64,000 nt of DNA from Ornithodoros turicata. Lineage: Eukaryota; Arthropoda; Arachnida; Ixodida; Argasidae. Made by a program: the position numbers and the translations under genes. Position 1 is the stretch's first letter; the number at the start of each line of letters is the position of its first letter. The stretch spans positions 30,878,790-30,942,789 of the forward strand of contig NC_088206.1 in NCBI RefSeq assembly GCF_037126465.1, given 5' to 3'. This document shows positions 12,693-24,900 of this stretch, piece by piece. Below the pieces are notes generated by a model. That model had not been told where the DNA came from and searched no databases. It saw nothing but the letters and a program-made list of their open reading frames with translations.

Positions 12693-12967
12693 GTACGAGG
12701 GGTAGCCGGAAACTGTGAGGGAATAGCGGTCGGCAGCAAGGTTTTACGCTTTTGCCCAATCCTGTAGTCACTCTCCTGGAAGTGCACTGAGCAAACAACT
12801 GATCGGGAGCTTGGCTTCCAGGACGTTCCCTTTTCATTACCATCACGAGATATCCTTTTTAACCAGGCTTCGCGAAGTTCAGGCTTTGAAGGTATCTCGT
12901 GGAAACTCAGAGAACGATGGTGCTTTGCGTTCGATTTACAGCGTGGTACGCAGCAGTTCTTAGGCAT
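12680..12967 (-). CDS. THAP domain, N-terminal part of P-like transposase
   Basis: It starts at ATG (12967) with MPKNCCVPRCKSN. Zinc ligands fit C-x3/4-C followed later by VVCSVHF (C-x2-H). The late motif LLPTAIPSQFP is the AVPTIFP-like end of THAP domains. It binds DNA in family members. The frame breaks just after this motif; the next frame continues at MLPLVQPERRQ. Confidence 0.8.
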   Translation of the reverse strand: MPKNCCVPRCKSNAKHHRSLSFHEIPSKPELREAWLKRISRDGNEKGTSWKPSSRSVVCSVHFQESDYRIGQKRKTLLPTAIPSQFPATPRTCCP

Positions 12968-12969
12968 GT

Positions 12970-15165
12970 CGTTATAAGGGGCATGCGTACGAACCTAGTG
13001 AAAACAAACACAGTGTTAGTTTTCATCCTAGATAATGATGACAGATAAAATGCAGCACGTTTATGCACGCAAAACTGCAACATAAAACTGCGTTCACGAA
13101 CGAGCGACTCTTAAACGGGCGAGCAAGAAAATGACGCGTTTCGCGATCTCAATTGTGTAATACTTCCAAGCTAGCGAACTATTCAGCGAGGAATAAGCGC
13201 CTCGCAGCGTCAAAAAAGGAATAACAGCCCCGTTGGTACTTGTGGTGATAATCCCGAACTCGCTTTCAAGATTATACTGACTGCAAAACCAATGGGAAGT
13301 TCACAAACACATGAAAGTATCAATATAAAGCAACACGTAATACGGAACCTTTATGAGTAGTACGTAAATAACACAAACTAGCGATGTTTCGCCTATAGCG
13401 ACCGAAACAATTGCAGTGTGTATCGATAAAACAAGAAGTAAATGCGTACCTTGTACGAAGTTGTGCGTGACCAGTTGAATGATTGTATATGCTTGTGAAC
13501 TTCGATGCTGCAGAAGCAAAGCACAGAGAGCGTCTGTGGCCGAAAACGCGCTCAGACGTGAGCTCAGAACGCGACAAACGCAACCAGATGGAGACCAAAA
13601 GCGCCTCGAGCACACGGACGCACATCTTGACTTCTCCACGGCACTAGTTTTGTTCCTTCCATGACGAAAATATGAGCAGATGGCCCATTGTGCTGGCATA
13701 AGTGTAGTTACAGCGCGACTATGTGTACATACCCGTTTAAGCATATCAGCGACATATCACGAAGCAAGTGCGACAGAACTTTAATTAAGGAGAGACGCGA
13801 TGTCCTGAAAAAAAAAAAAAAAAGCAGACAAGCTTTCTTTATTTGTTATTTATTTAGTTATTATTTTGTTATTTGTTTTTGTTTGTTTACACGACGCCGA
13901 AAAAAAAAAACATCAAAATTTCCAATCCGACTGTGCTGTCTTGATGTTTTCCCTGGTTTTTCACTCATGTCGGCCCAGGACACACGACACCCCCTTGCAA
14001 CATGCTGCCACGTCGATATGCAGACCGCTCGGAAATAACACGTCGCTATAACGACCAAAAAGAGTAACAAACGTTCCGGCAAAATATAATGCATGAACAA
14101 GGCAAAATATCAACAAAACATATGCCTTGTTGAGATAGACCATATAAAAGACATTCCACATTTTATCTGTATGACGAACAACTCACTAAACAACGGAAAG
14201 TTAGTTGGACTATTTTTTTAAATTCCTCCTGAAAAGAATGTTCCAGATAGCCGTCCTTTTTACAATTGCTTTATTATTTTCTGTTCGTTTATTTACATAT
14301 AGTGCAGGCCGAACCAACTTCTCAAGCAGGGGAGGCTACATTAATCAGTCAGGACAGCACAAGCAAACAGAACCGCAATCACATGATAAAATGATAATTA
14401 CACGCAAGAAAGCAGGTCAGGTTATACCCCGGAAAAAATTTAAAAAAAAAAAACTTTCGAGTTATCGTTCACGGCATATTATTATTGTTATTATTTCGCT
14501 GTCTAATATTCTCTGATGAATCTGTATCGCATAAAGGTAAAAATTTCGGATATTTTACACCCCTGTCCGCAAGTCGCTTAATTGGGAACGCAATTTAAAG
14601 GCAAAAACCCCATAGGAGCAACGTACAAATCCGACGGGGAACCCCCGCTCCGTCGCGCCCCTAACGTGGAAATGTGGCGATTCCCTCGTCACGCTTTTTC
14701 TATTGTTCTCTCCCCACATCGGCAGGCCGTACCAGCGGAGCAGAGAGGAGCGATCGAGGGGCCGTGAACTGGGATTACAATTCGCAATAAAAAATATTAC
14801 TTTAGTAAATATCTATGTATTGTTTGCGTGCAGGCGCGGGCGGGTAGTCGTCGACGGTGTGGCAGCGACGAAACCGCCATGACGGTGTACTACTTAAGTG
14901 CCGTCTACCCATGCAGTTTGATGGAAGGCTGATGTAATACTTTTCAACTCGATATCTGAGGAAATAGCACACGGTGCAGTGTATAGATGCTGAACTGCCT
15001 TTTCGAAAGAAGACAGGAAAAATACTACTCATGTTATTAGATTGCAAAGTATATTTGCGAAGTTGTAAAACAACAGACTATATCTCCGTTTCGTACACAT
15101 ATCTTGAACGTTTGCCCATCCTCCAGTCTTCAATAAAATATTTTACTGTTCTTGGACAGTTCATA
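12970..15165. other. No recognised gene
   Basis: AT-rich intergenic or intronic DNA with A-runs (13806-13823, 13901-13910). Short ORFs lack domains. The repeat at 14709-14770 is an inverted match of 8585-8640. Confidence 0.5.
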
Positions 15166-15170
15166 CACTT

Positions 15171-15407
15171 TTAAAAATGAACTTCACCGCATAGCATGCT
15201 CCTAGCCAGCCATCATTTCGAGTGATATCGTTATCTGCCCTGATTTGTTGAAAACGGGGGCGTATGCCTTTTTTGTGACAATTATGAACAGCATAAGTGT
15301 CACAAAAAAGGCGTACGCCCCCATTTTCAACAAATCAGGGCAGATAACGATATCGTTCAAGATGATGGTTGGCTAGGAGCGTGCTATGCGGTGAAGTTCA
15401 TTTTTAA
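15171..15407. repeat. Foldback element with 110-bp arms
   Basis: The arms 15171-15280 and 15298-15407 are reverse complements with only a few mismatches, around a 17-base loop. The transcript would form a long hairpin. It ends 415 bp before the anaphylatoxin exon. Confidence 0.85.
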
Positions 15408-15822
15408 GCGCGGCCTCGTGCGCTTTCTTCAAGCAACGGGCCTAGCGGAGAGACCACTCTAGTGCACCTCTCACCTACAGTGTGCTTCCGTCCCATCAGT
15501 ACCGCCTGGTCATCCTGCCTCTACATCACTTTGAAGTCCTCAACTCCCCTTTCTCCCACTTTCTTTTCCTTTTTTTTTTTTTTTTGCTATAGTCGTGACG
15601 ATGTCCACTTGAGTGCGGCCAACAACGGCAAGCTACCTCGACACCCCCCCCCCCTCATTTTTAAGAGTGTACTCTAGGCTGAAGATTTTCCTTTCTCTGT
15701 ACGCTGTATCTTAATTAATCTTGGCTTTGATACCCTGCAAATACCTTGTCAAAGTGTACGTGGAGCATACCAAGGGGTATGATACGGAGGAGGCTGAATA
15801 TTGTTTCTCTTGTTGCGCACAG

Positions 15823-15996
15823 GTGCTTCACACACGGACATATATCTGCAGAAATGTTGCAGCTTGGGCCAACGCGAGGACAAGTTCAGAAGAGACTGTC
15901 GGACGCGAGCTGAAATTGTACGTCGCTTTCTCAACAGGGAGCCCCGGGCGAACGAATGTGCAGATGCCTTTCGCGATTGCTGCCGGGACTCGCATG
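15823..15996 (+). CDS. C3: C3-like exon 1 of window: anaphylatoxin domain
   Basis: The acceptor is TTGTTGCGCACAG and the donor is G|GTAAGT. The exon starts and ends in phase 1. Six cysteines are arranged CC-x12-C-x19-C-x6-CC, with RAEIVRRFL and CADAFRDCC resembling the CxxRxxxI and CxxxFxDCC parts of vertebrate C3a. Human C3a has 12 residues between the third and fourth cysteine; here there are 19. Other reading frames of this interval do not give a domain. The exon lies just downstream of a 237-bp foldback repeat and is separated from the next recognised exon by 22.4 kb of transposons. Confidence 0.85.
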
Positions 15997-18900
15997 GTAA
16001 GTAAACAATGAAGCCTGTTAAGATCACGCAAAGCATCGTTTAGATGTAGGAATTTTCCAGGAATTATCATTAACAATGAATAATCGTAACTACAGTAAGC
16101 AAGAGCCGCACTGCTTGTACACATTGTAAAGCAAGAACATTCCTCCTTCTCAACCTGCCCTAATAAGCTACAGGATTTCCTGTCGTGTTTAAAACGAGAC
16201 AGAATCACAAAGCAACCACAATTTATTTTTATGTGCATAAAATTGGAGACATGATAAAAAGCAATGCGTCACTTTTCGTCTTCCCCATTAACACATGTGC
16301 GCCCAAGCTTCGCAAACGTTCCACCGACGCATGGATGCCGCGAGGAGCAGACAAAAAAAGAGAATAACTTCTGACTGACTTCGACGTCAGGCATGCACCA
16401 CCGCCTTCAGGTGTAGTCGTCAGTGGCGAGTTTCATTCTGGCGAAAGCCCCTCCCGGGGGGGGGGGGGGGGGGAATCCGAGAATTACCCGGTGTGAGGCT
16501 CGGTGAGTATGGCGAATGCGGAGTGCACGCCAAATGCAGACGTGTGATTTGCTTGAGACGTACGCGCTTTGTGGGGGCGCGCATTGTCGTACTGCGGCAA
16601 CACACCACAGGTGAGCAAACCACGACGCCTTCACCTGATTGTGGGCGTCACGTGGTCCTCAAGCAATTCTCGATATGATGCACGGTACACCCTCGGCCAT
16701 GTAATGTTCCAGTCTTGAGCTCCATGGTCCCAGAAGACCGTGACCATGAACTTGCCCACCGTTGGAGATGCCGGGAGCTTCTTTGGCCTTGGTGCATCGC
16801 CTCTCCTTTCTTGCTCACTTGCTCTCTGGGTGGGACTAGTGGATGCAGCATTCTTCACCTTTGACAAAAAGCATCTGCATCGGCTTCTTCGCAGCCGCAT
16901 CGCACAATCTCACAAATATCCACACAGTACCTACCTGGCGGGTACTTTGTGCTGCTTCTGAATGTCATAAATGGTATGGTGCGCCAACCGTGACTAATGT
17001 TCAATTTTTCAGCCACTTCCTCGATGATGACACGCCGGTTTTCGTGTACGAGTCGTTCGATTCCAGATATCGTGTGCGGCTACGAAGTGTGAGCCCGACT
17101 GGAGCTGGGAGCGTCAGTCAAACATGACACTCCACCTTTGGAACCTTTTGCCTCACTCGTACAAAGGTGTTACACTGCTGTATGATTTCCAATGTACAAG
17201 TAGTTCATGGATCTAGACATCACACTGTACAATACAAGAACACTACTAACATTAATGAAACAAATACGAATACATACAAATTCCTGCTGGAGTGTTTCTG
17301 TGGAGTGTGGAGTTTTCTGTGTGTAAGCGTACTGGGGTAGCCAGTTCGACTTCGTCGTAACTCACATTTTCTTTATCGCGTCACCACCACCATCCTGCTG
17401 GAGTCCGAAATGAAATACTATGCACACACAAGATAACCTTACATTATTGCTGATGACAGCGCTGTGCAGGTACGCAATATTGAGCTCCTAAAGCGGGAAG
17501 GGGGGGGGGGGCAATCAAGCTTGCACCTCACACAATTGCAGTCCTGTTGGTATTTGTATAAATGAAAAAGGAAGAAAACTGTTGACAACTATTATTACCA
17601 TTGGAAAGTTGATATGCATCGAATAACTCTGTAGTGGATGCTAGTGTTCATTATCCTCAAATGTACTTGTACACGTTGCCAGCACACTCGTTCTATGACG
17701 CAACACTTTTTATCTTTCAATTCAGTTCAAATTTTACGGTACCCGTGAGCAACCAGATTGGTCTGAGTAATTCTGCACCGCACCAAATACCTGTAACAAC
17801 AATAGCAACAACAACAACTTTATTTTAAGGTGATGAATGGGAAGTTTCATCGCCTGAGACGATACTCTACCCCATTGCTGGGGGTGATGTGGGGAATGAA
17901 ATAATAAGCCCATTCACAATAAGGATCGAAGTCCGATTGTGTCCAGAAAGGGTAAAAGAGCTTTGAACGCAGAGCGCTCGAGCTTGGGCTGGATGCGGTC
18001 AGGCACCAAGCAACTTTGATAGGGAAAAGGGGCGAGGGTTAGCTAACTAAGAGACCCGGAGAGTGTGGTCCGGGAAGGTTGCTAGTGTGGGCAATGAAGA
18101 AGAATGTGTTCCAGATCCTTTAGAGCACCGCAGTAACAACATCTGGGAGAGTCAACTTGTCTCAAGCGGAAACGTCACTGAGCTGGAAAAGCCAGATTGA
18201 GTCGCATTTGGCATCGATAGGGTAACTGGAAGGCAAGTCCCGTCCGTAACAGCACCGCATCACACGCGCACCTTTGTAGCGCGCACAAATTTAAACGAGA
18301 ACATACTCATTACGAATTTCATGTTCATCTGACTGTGTCGTAGCCACGCTTCGGGACAGGCAACGTTTAGGGCTGTCCCTCCGTTGACGAACATTGAAAT
18401 CAGCTAAACATGCGTTGGCAGCTGGTGAACGGCGTTGTATCCACACTGCACAGTTCGCTCCGCCGCCGCGGGTGGGGTGCCACCGTTCGCGCTCGTCTCC
18501 GTACGCACCCTTCGTGGCACCCGCATAGACAGACGGAGTGTTCCGAACCTACATTCGCATCCACTCGGTTCCCCCCTCGTGTTGGACGAAAAACGTACCC
18601 TGATTTCCCTAGAATGCGAGTTCGCCTGGCGGCGGCTCACATACTCATTGAACTCCGGCGGCGGCGCCGAGAACACGTGCCAGTAAACGATATCACGTAA
18701 CCGCAACATCGTCCTGCGGTGTCAAGCCAGCCGAAGAATACAGGTTCTGAATCCCGGGCCACTTTTACAATCCCGGGATTTCGGGATTTCTATATGTGAA
18801 TCCCGGGATCCCTCTGACCGGATCAGGATTTTTGCCGCTATTCCCAGAATCCCGTATAGAAATGTATCCCTGCACATCCATCATACCATCACAAATTGCG

Positions 18901-21900
18901 ATACAATGCGCTTCGTGTCATCCCTGCGGAACATTCTGGTGGAAGAACACACACAAAAAAAGACACTGCTGACCGGGAAAAAGTTTCGCCGCGTATTATA
19001 TTGAGCTTTCGCATCATGCAGGACTATGTTCTTTCCGTTGGAATGCGTCTCTTCTCGTCCGCTACGGAATATCTTGTGGCTGCGTTCCAGGACATATTTC
19101 CCGGGATAGCAGTGCACGAGAAGACGTGACGTTCAGCACTTATATATACTAAAGCGGCAGCTAAAAGCAATGACGTTTGTCGCATCTTCCGCTGGAGTAT
19201 TCTGTGGACTGGCGCATTTTCCGCTTATCCTCTTTTACTCATCAACAGTGATTGTTGTGTTCTGGTTTGGAGATTCCCAATCGTGTTCTCTCAAAAGATT
19301 GTCTCAGGTTTTCTTTCACTTTCAAACATATTCATGGCGATTGAAAGAACAAAGAGGGCTAATTCTGCAGAGAGAGAGAGAGAGAGACCGTGCAATACTT
19401 TGTGTAGCCCTATGGATCGGAAGATCCACGATTTATTAGGAGCTTTAATGTTTGCATGTGTGTGCGCGCGCGCGTGTAGCGTTGTAGAATTAGTTGCAAA
19501 AGTTGTAATGGTATGCGTAGCGGAACTGCAGGGCATTCAGTAATTAAATAACCTTGCCGACACAGATGATCTTGGGTTCACTAATCGTGACACCAAACGC
19601 ATATCACCTGTGTCACCATAAAAGCTTCACCGATGACGTACGGCCTGAAGTGTTCGATACAACCTTTTGAAGTTTCCTGTGTTACCACCATGGTGTCGAA
19701 CCGCAAAAAATACGGGTTCGGTTCGGGTTCGCGTTGCTTGGACTCCGTTCCGGTTCAGTTCCGGTTCGCACCATCGATCCTATTCAACGCTTCCGTTTTA
19801 TATATCCCATAAAACTGCTTTTATAAGGAAATGCGTGGCTAGTAGCTTACTGGTGTCTGCATTGACGTTTTCAGTGGCGAGGTATTTAGCCAGGCGTTTA
19901 GTTTAGCGAGAGAAAGGAGAAATGGACGAACACTTCGAAATAGCGTCCACGCTGACGAAGCGGTGTAGTTCTGCTACTTTCTACCCCAAAATCGCGTTTT
20001 TCACACGCACAGTGCCAGCAAGGTACACTTAAAGGAAGCCAATAAGATGGACAGCATTTTACATAGACGACGGTACTGACCGGCACTCTGCATTCGCATG
20101 AATCGCTCTGAAACCGTACTGAAGCATGTCGAAATAAGTCTGCCAGCCCTGTTCTGTCCCAGCTCAAAGCAGTGTACCAGTTTTTATTTATTTATTTATC
20201 TTTATTTTTCAAACCCCCACCAATCATACAGGAGCCGTTCTGCGTATTGTTCCGAGCCGCTGAGGAGGTAGGTGGTCAGATCCCCATACGGTAGACAAAT
20301 CGAGGCAGAGGCCGCTTGAGAGACAGACGACGTGTATATACTTACATGATTGTACAGACAGAGACAATCCGTAGGTTGCAGGTGGCGGCTTAAGTAGCCA
20401 GCGCGTAGTGAGAATGAGGTTGTAGCTTTGAAGGATTCCGGGAAGCCGTCCTCGTTTTCCCTTTTCATTAGGGAGTGGAAGGATTCCAGTGGCCCTCGGG
20501 AAGATGTCCGCTCGCGTACCTCGGGAAGCTCAATATGGCGATATCTCAAGTCACAACAGCTCGTCGCCGCCCCGGGATGACCTCGGACGCACAAGCAGTC
20601 CAACACTGGTAGACGGGCGAGGTGGTATTTTTCAGTCAGCCAATAGACACAGCACAAAGTCCGCTGATCAAAGAGTTGACACAATCTCCTCAACAAGTGA
20701 AATGTCAGGGAGAAGACATGATGACTGAGGTGAGAAGACCAGTACTCTTCTTCAGAAGCCGAGCGTAGATTCAAGACTTCCAGTGGCTGGCCGGGTCTGG
20801 CTATCTCGTGCAGGACCCTCGAAGATGAAAGCAACCTATTGTTTCCTCCAATGTGAATGGCTCAAGCTTCAAAAGGCACCTGGTTACGGTTTCCTGAAGA
20901 ACGCTACGACCGGCGAAACAACAGAACAAAAATCCACAGTCCAGGTACACAACCTTAGAGCGATCTAACCATCTCACCACTTAGCCAGGTTTTCTGTAAG
21001 CTAAATAATCTTTTAACCAATTTAGGTTCCCCAGAATTTTTCGTCGGACAACATCCCTTCTGGTAGGAGAACACATTTCCCTCGGCTTTATCAAAATAAA
21101 CAATTTTACTGTCACTTTGTTTTTTTTCCCCCGAGCAGTGCAACAAGAAAGACACAAACTCATATGTTTTACAAGAATCAGAAATAGCTATGTGCAACTC
21201 AGCCTTCTCGCCATTATTACTAAAACATTAGTCAACAACGACTGAGACAGTCTGCGTTGGTGTGCTTCCTACCCCTTTTGTACCGCACAACGAAGTCGTG
21301 TTGTTGAAGTGCTGGACTCCATCTAAGGAGCCGACCGTTTTTGCCCGGCATTTGGTTCAACCATGTGAGTGGGCAATAGTCGGTTACCAGAATGAATTGT
21401 GTACCGTAAAGATAACACTCGAGTTTTTGAACCGCCCACACCAAGCATCCGCACTCTTTCTCCGAAGCGCTATATGCTTCTCTAAGTGAAAGTTTTCTGC
21501 TCGCATACAGGAGGGAGTGCTCTTCTTTGTTTTCGTCCTCCTGACATAGCACGGCCCCCATTCCTCTGTTACTCGCGTCCCACTGGACAATGAACGGCTT
21601 GGTGTAGTCTGGTGATAGGAGGACAGGTGGTTGGGATAGCGCCTCCTTTAGGCTACGAAATGCATTTCTTTTGGCCGCGTCCCATTGTATCTGCGTTGGA
21701 GCTGACTTTCTCAGTGCGTCCGTTAGTGGACTAGCCATATCCCAGTATTGCCGAATGTAGCTCCGATAATAGCCGTAAGACCTAAAAAGGCGCGCATTTC
21801 GATCTTGTTTTGAGGTTTCGGGAAGTGTGCAATGGCTGACACTTTTAACTCGTCTGGCTTCCGCTGACCTTGTCGAACTCTGTGACCTAAGTACAAGACT

Positions 21901-24900
21901 TCGGCTTGTCCGAGATGGCCGCTTTTAACGTTAATCCGGCACGCCCCAACCTGTTGAAGACGTCGCCGAGGAGTTCCACGTGTTGCGACCAGGAGTAGGA
22001 GAATATGGCTACGTCATCAAGTTAGGGGACTGCGTACTTCTCCGCCCCACGTAGTACCTGGTCCATCAAACGAGAAAAACAAAACGGCACGTTTTTCTGG
22101 CCGAAACTTAGCATTAACGGTCTAAAAGTTCCCATCGGCGTCGTGAAGGCCGCGTATCGTTTTGCCCTTTCTGTCATTGGAACTTGACAATATCCTATGA
22201 CAAGATCCAAAGTTGAGATGAATTTGGCTTTGCTAACCCTTTCGACCCGTTCCTCTAGATTTGTGATGGGATACAGCTGCGTTTTCGTTACAGAATTCAA
22301 TTTTCTATAGTCAATGCAGGGCCTAGCCTCTTTGCCCGGAGCCTCAACTATTACCATGGGTGACGCGTAGTCGCTTTCAGCTTGTTCGATTACTTTTAGA
22401 TCTAGCATGCGCTGAATTTCTCCTTTCATGATTTCCTCCAGGCGTGGAGATATCCTGGAAGGTCGGGAGCATACGGGGACTTCGCTATTCAACGCTATGT
22501 TGTGACATATCATGTCCGTTTTTCCTGGTTTGTCGGAGAACAACTGCTCGAACTCGCCTATAAGCTCCCGCAAGTCGTTTAACTGGGACTCGGAGAGATT
22601 TCTTCCTTCACTACCGACTTCAAAGCTTCATCTATTCCGGGTGCTATTGAGCGAATCTCACCCCATTCAAGAATCTCGGCCGGCTCTTCCTCTGGCGCGT
22701 TTAGAGCCACACTTACGACATGAGTCGAGTCGACGTACGGCTTCATGAGGTTCGTATGGTACGTTCTCACCTCTTTCTTTCTGCCCCTAAATTCGACCAT
22801 GTAGGTCGTGTCTGATAATTTCCGTAGGACCGTGAAAGGCCCGTCCCAGTGCACCTGGAGCTTATTTGCCCTTGCTGGTCGCAGAACTAGCACCTTATCG
22901 CCCTCCTTATATAGTCTCTGTCGTGCGTTGCGGTCATAGTACGTCTTGGCGTGTTCCTGCGACTCACGCATGTTTGCTTCAGCAATCTCTCCTGTATCCT
23001 GCAGTCTTTGCAGCAGTTCCAAAACGTACTCAATAACGGTATTGTTGCTTTCCTTGCCCTCCCAATTTTGTCTGAATAGCCTCATAGAAGAGCGTATCTC
23101 ACGCCCATAAACCAATTCTGTTAGGCTAAAACCCGTTGTCTCGTGTGGCACGGAACGTAACGCGAACATCGCGCCTGGCAATCCTGATTCCCAATCCGTT
23201 TTGTGCTCATGGGTCAGCGCTCGGAGGACTCGCTTTAGCACGGAGTGCAACTTTTCGACACTATTACTTTGGGGGTGGGACAATGAACTATGGATCACTT
23301 TGATCCCGCACTTCTCCAAGAATGTGGTTGTCAGTGTGCTCGTGAATACCGATCCACTATCACACTGAATTTCTTCGGGAATCCGATGCGCGCGAGCACT
23401 GACAGCAGACCGTCATCGATCTCGGAAGAGCATTGTTCTTTTAGGGGCACTGCCTCAGGTAACTTTGTGGCTAGGCATATCATGGTTAAAGTGAACTTGC
23501 AGCCTGACTTGGAAACAGGAAGTGGGCCGACAACGTCAATTACTAACCACATTACTGGAATGGTTCTGAGATGACAGGTACCAGTGTTAGCGGAGCCTTG
23601 CAACGTCGTTTGGTTTGCCCACTTTCTGACATGTGTCACAAGCTCGCACATACTGTTCCATATCCTTAAAACACCCTGGCCAGTAGCACTCTTGCAAAAG
23701 ACGCTGCTTAGTCTTGCGCACACCCAAGTGTCCCGCCCATGAATTGCTGTGACATAATCTTAAAACGTCTCCGCGCAACCCCTGTGGTACAATCAACTGA
23801 TCAACTGCTTTACCCCTTCGATCTGCGTAATGTCGATACAGTATCCCATCTTCGACAACAATGCTCACGTTTCTCTTAGAAATTCCCTCTTCTTGTGCAT
23901 TCCGGAGTTTACTGGGTGTCGCGTCTTCCCTCTGTAGCCTGACGAGCTGCAGTTTACTAACCCGAACTAGATTTCTCAGCGCTCCGTTCGCCGGTGCAAG
24001 ATATTCCCCGACCTGGTAGGAGTCTCACGCTGCAGGGTCGCCGTCCCTGGGTTCACTCGTTTCCTCGTCATCATCTCTAAGAGAACTACCGGTCCGATTT
24101 ACTTGTTGTATTTCAGCAACTTTCACATCTTCCTCTGATTCCTCTTTAGCCCTGATCTCGCGTGCTTTCGCTCTCGTTAGACCGAGTACTTTCTGCTCCT
24201 CTATCTTAACGCCTGCCTTGCGCATTAAATGAGCGGTGCGGTTGGACAACAAGTACAAGTACTTCCCAGGCAGTTTGTCAGTAACTGCCGCCTCTGTTTT
24301 GAATTCTCCGAAAGGTCCCTTAATGAACACCTGAGCTACCGGCAGACATACGGTCTGCTCCTCTATGACCTGACGGATCCAGACACACTTCGATACATAG
24401 TGCTTGGGCAAGATGAATGACGGATGCATCATTCCAGACTAGCAATGCAAATCCAGACTAGCACCACTGTCCCTTAAAACTGTACAAGGGCGACCGTTTA
24501 CCTCAAATTGATACAGATAAGGCTTCATTAGGTCGTCCTCTTCTGCTTCACCGCTCTCGCTCTCATAAGCTAGAATAACCCGTGGTTTTCTGCACGCTGC
24601 CGCGATGTGGCCTCCTTCTTTGCATCTATGACAGATAATAGGCCGTTTCTTCTCGAACGCGTTTACCCTGTCTTTCATCGCGACTTTCTCCTTTCTCTAC
24701 GCCTGTTCTCCTCGCTTACGGGGTTTTCTCGGCTAGACGTCTCCACGGCATTGTTTCGCTGTTCCCGTTTTCGGCCGTTCTCGGGGAACTGCTTTTTGTG
24801 TCTCCCAGACGCCTTCCCGTCCTTTAGGTCCACCCCCCTCAAAGCGATGTACTCGTCAGCTAAATCTGCGGCTGCTTCAATCGTCACGATCCCGGATTTT

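Larger units (their letters stand above)
10051..12967 (-). mobile_element. THAP/P-element-like transposase gene, slightly damaged
   Basis: Reading from 12967 down: a THAP DNA-binding domain, a coiled-coil-like region, an RNase H-like DDE core split by an insertion domain, and a C-terminal Cys-containing region, the THAP9/P-element order. Catalytic candidates are Asp in IDEMAI, Asp in VTDNHQTN and Glu in SDPVESLF. Four 3' exons are joined by clean introns in phase (11055|10896, 10761|10671, 10437|10281), which shows a spliced gene. Damage: one-base shifts near 12703 and 12200, an in-frame TAG at 11357-11359, and a shift near 10550. No terminal inverted repeats were identified, so the element borders are unknown. 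It could be domesticated or recently dead. Confidence 0.8.

Noticed and set aside
13301..13744. 147-codon minus-strand ORF
   Set aside because: No recognisable domain, hydrophobic patches without a coherent pattern, and no splice or start support.
20202..20834. 210-codon minus-strand ORF
   Set aside because: It covers the 3' LTR and flanking hAT sequence; the same LTR at 26789-27096 does not keep it open.
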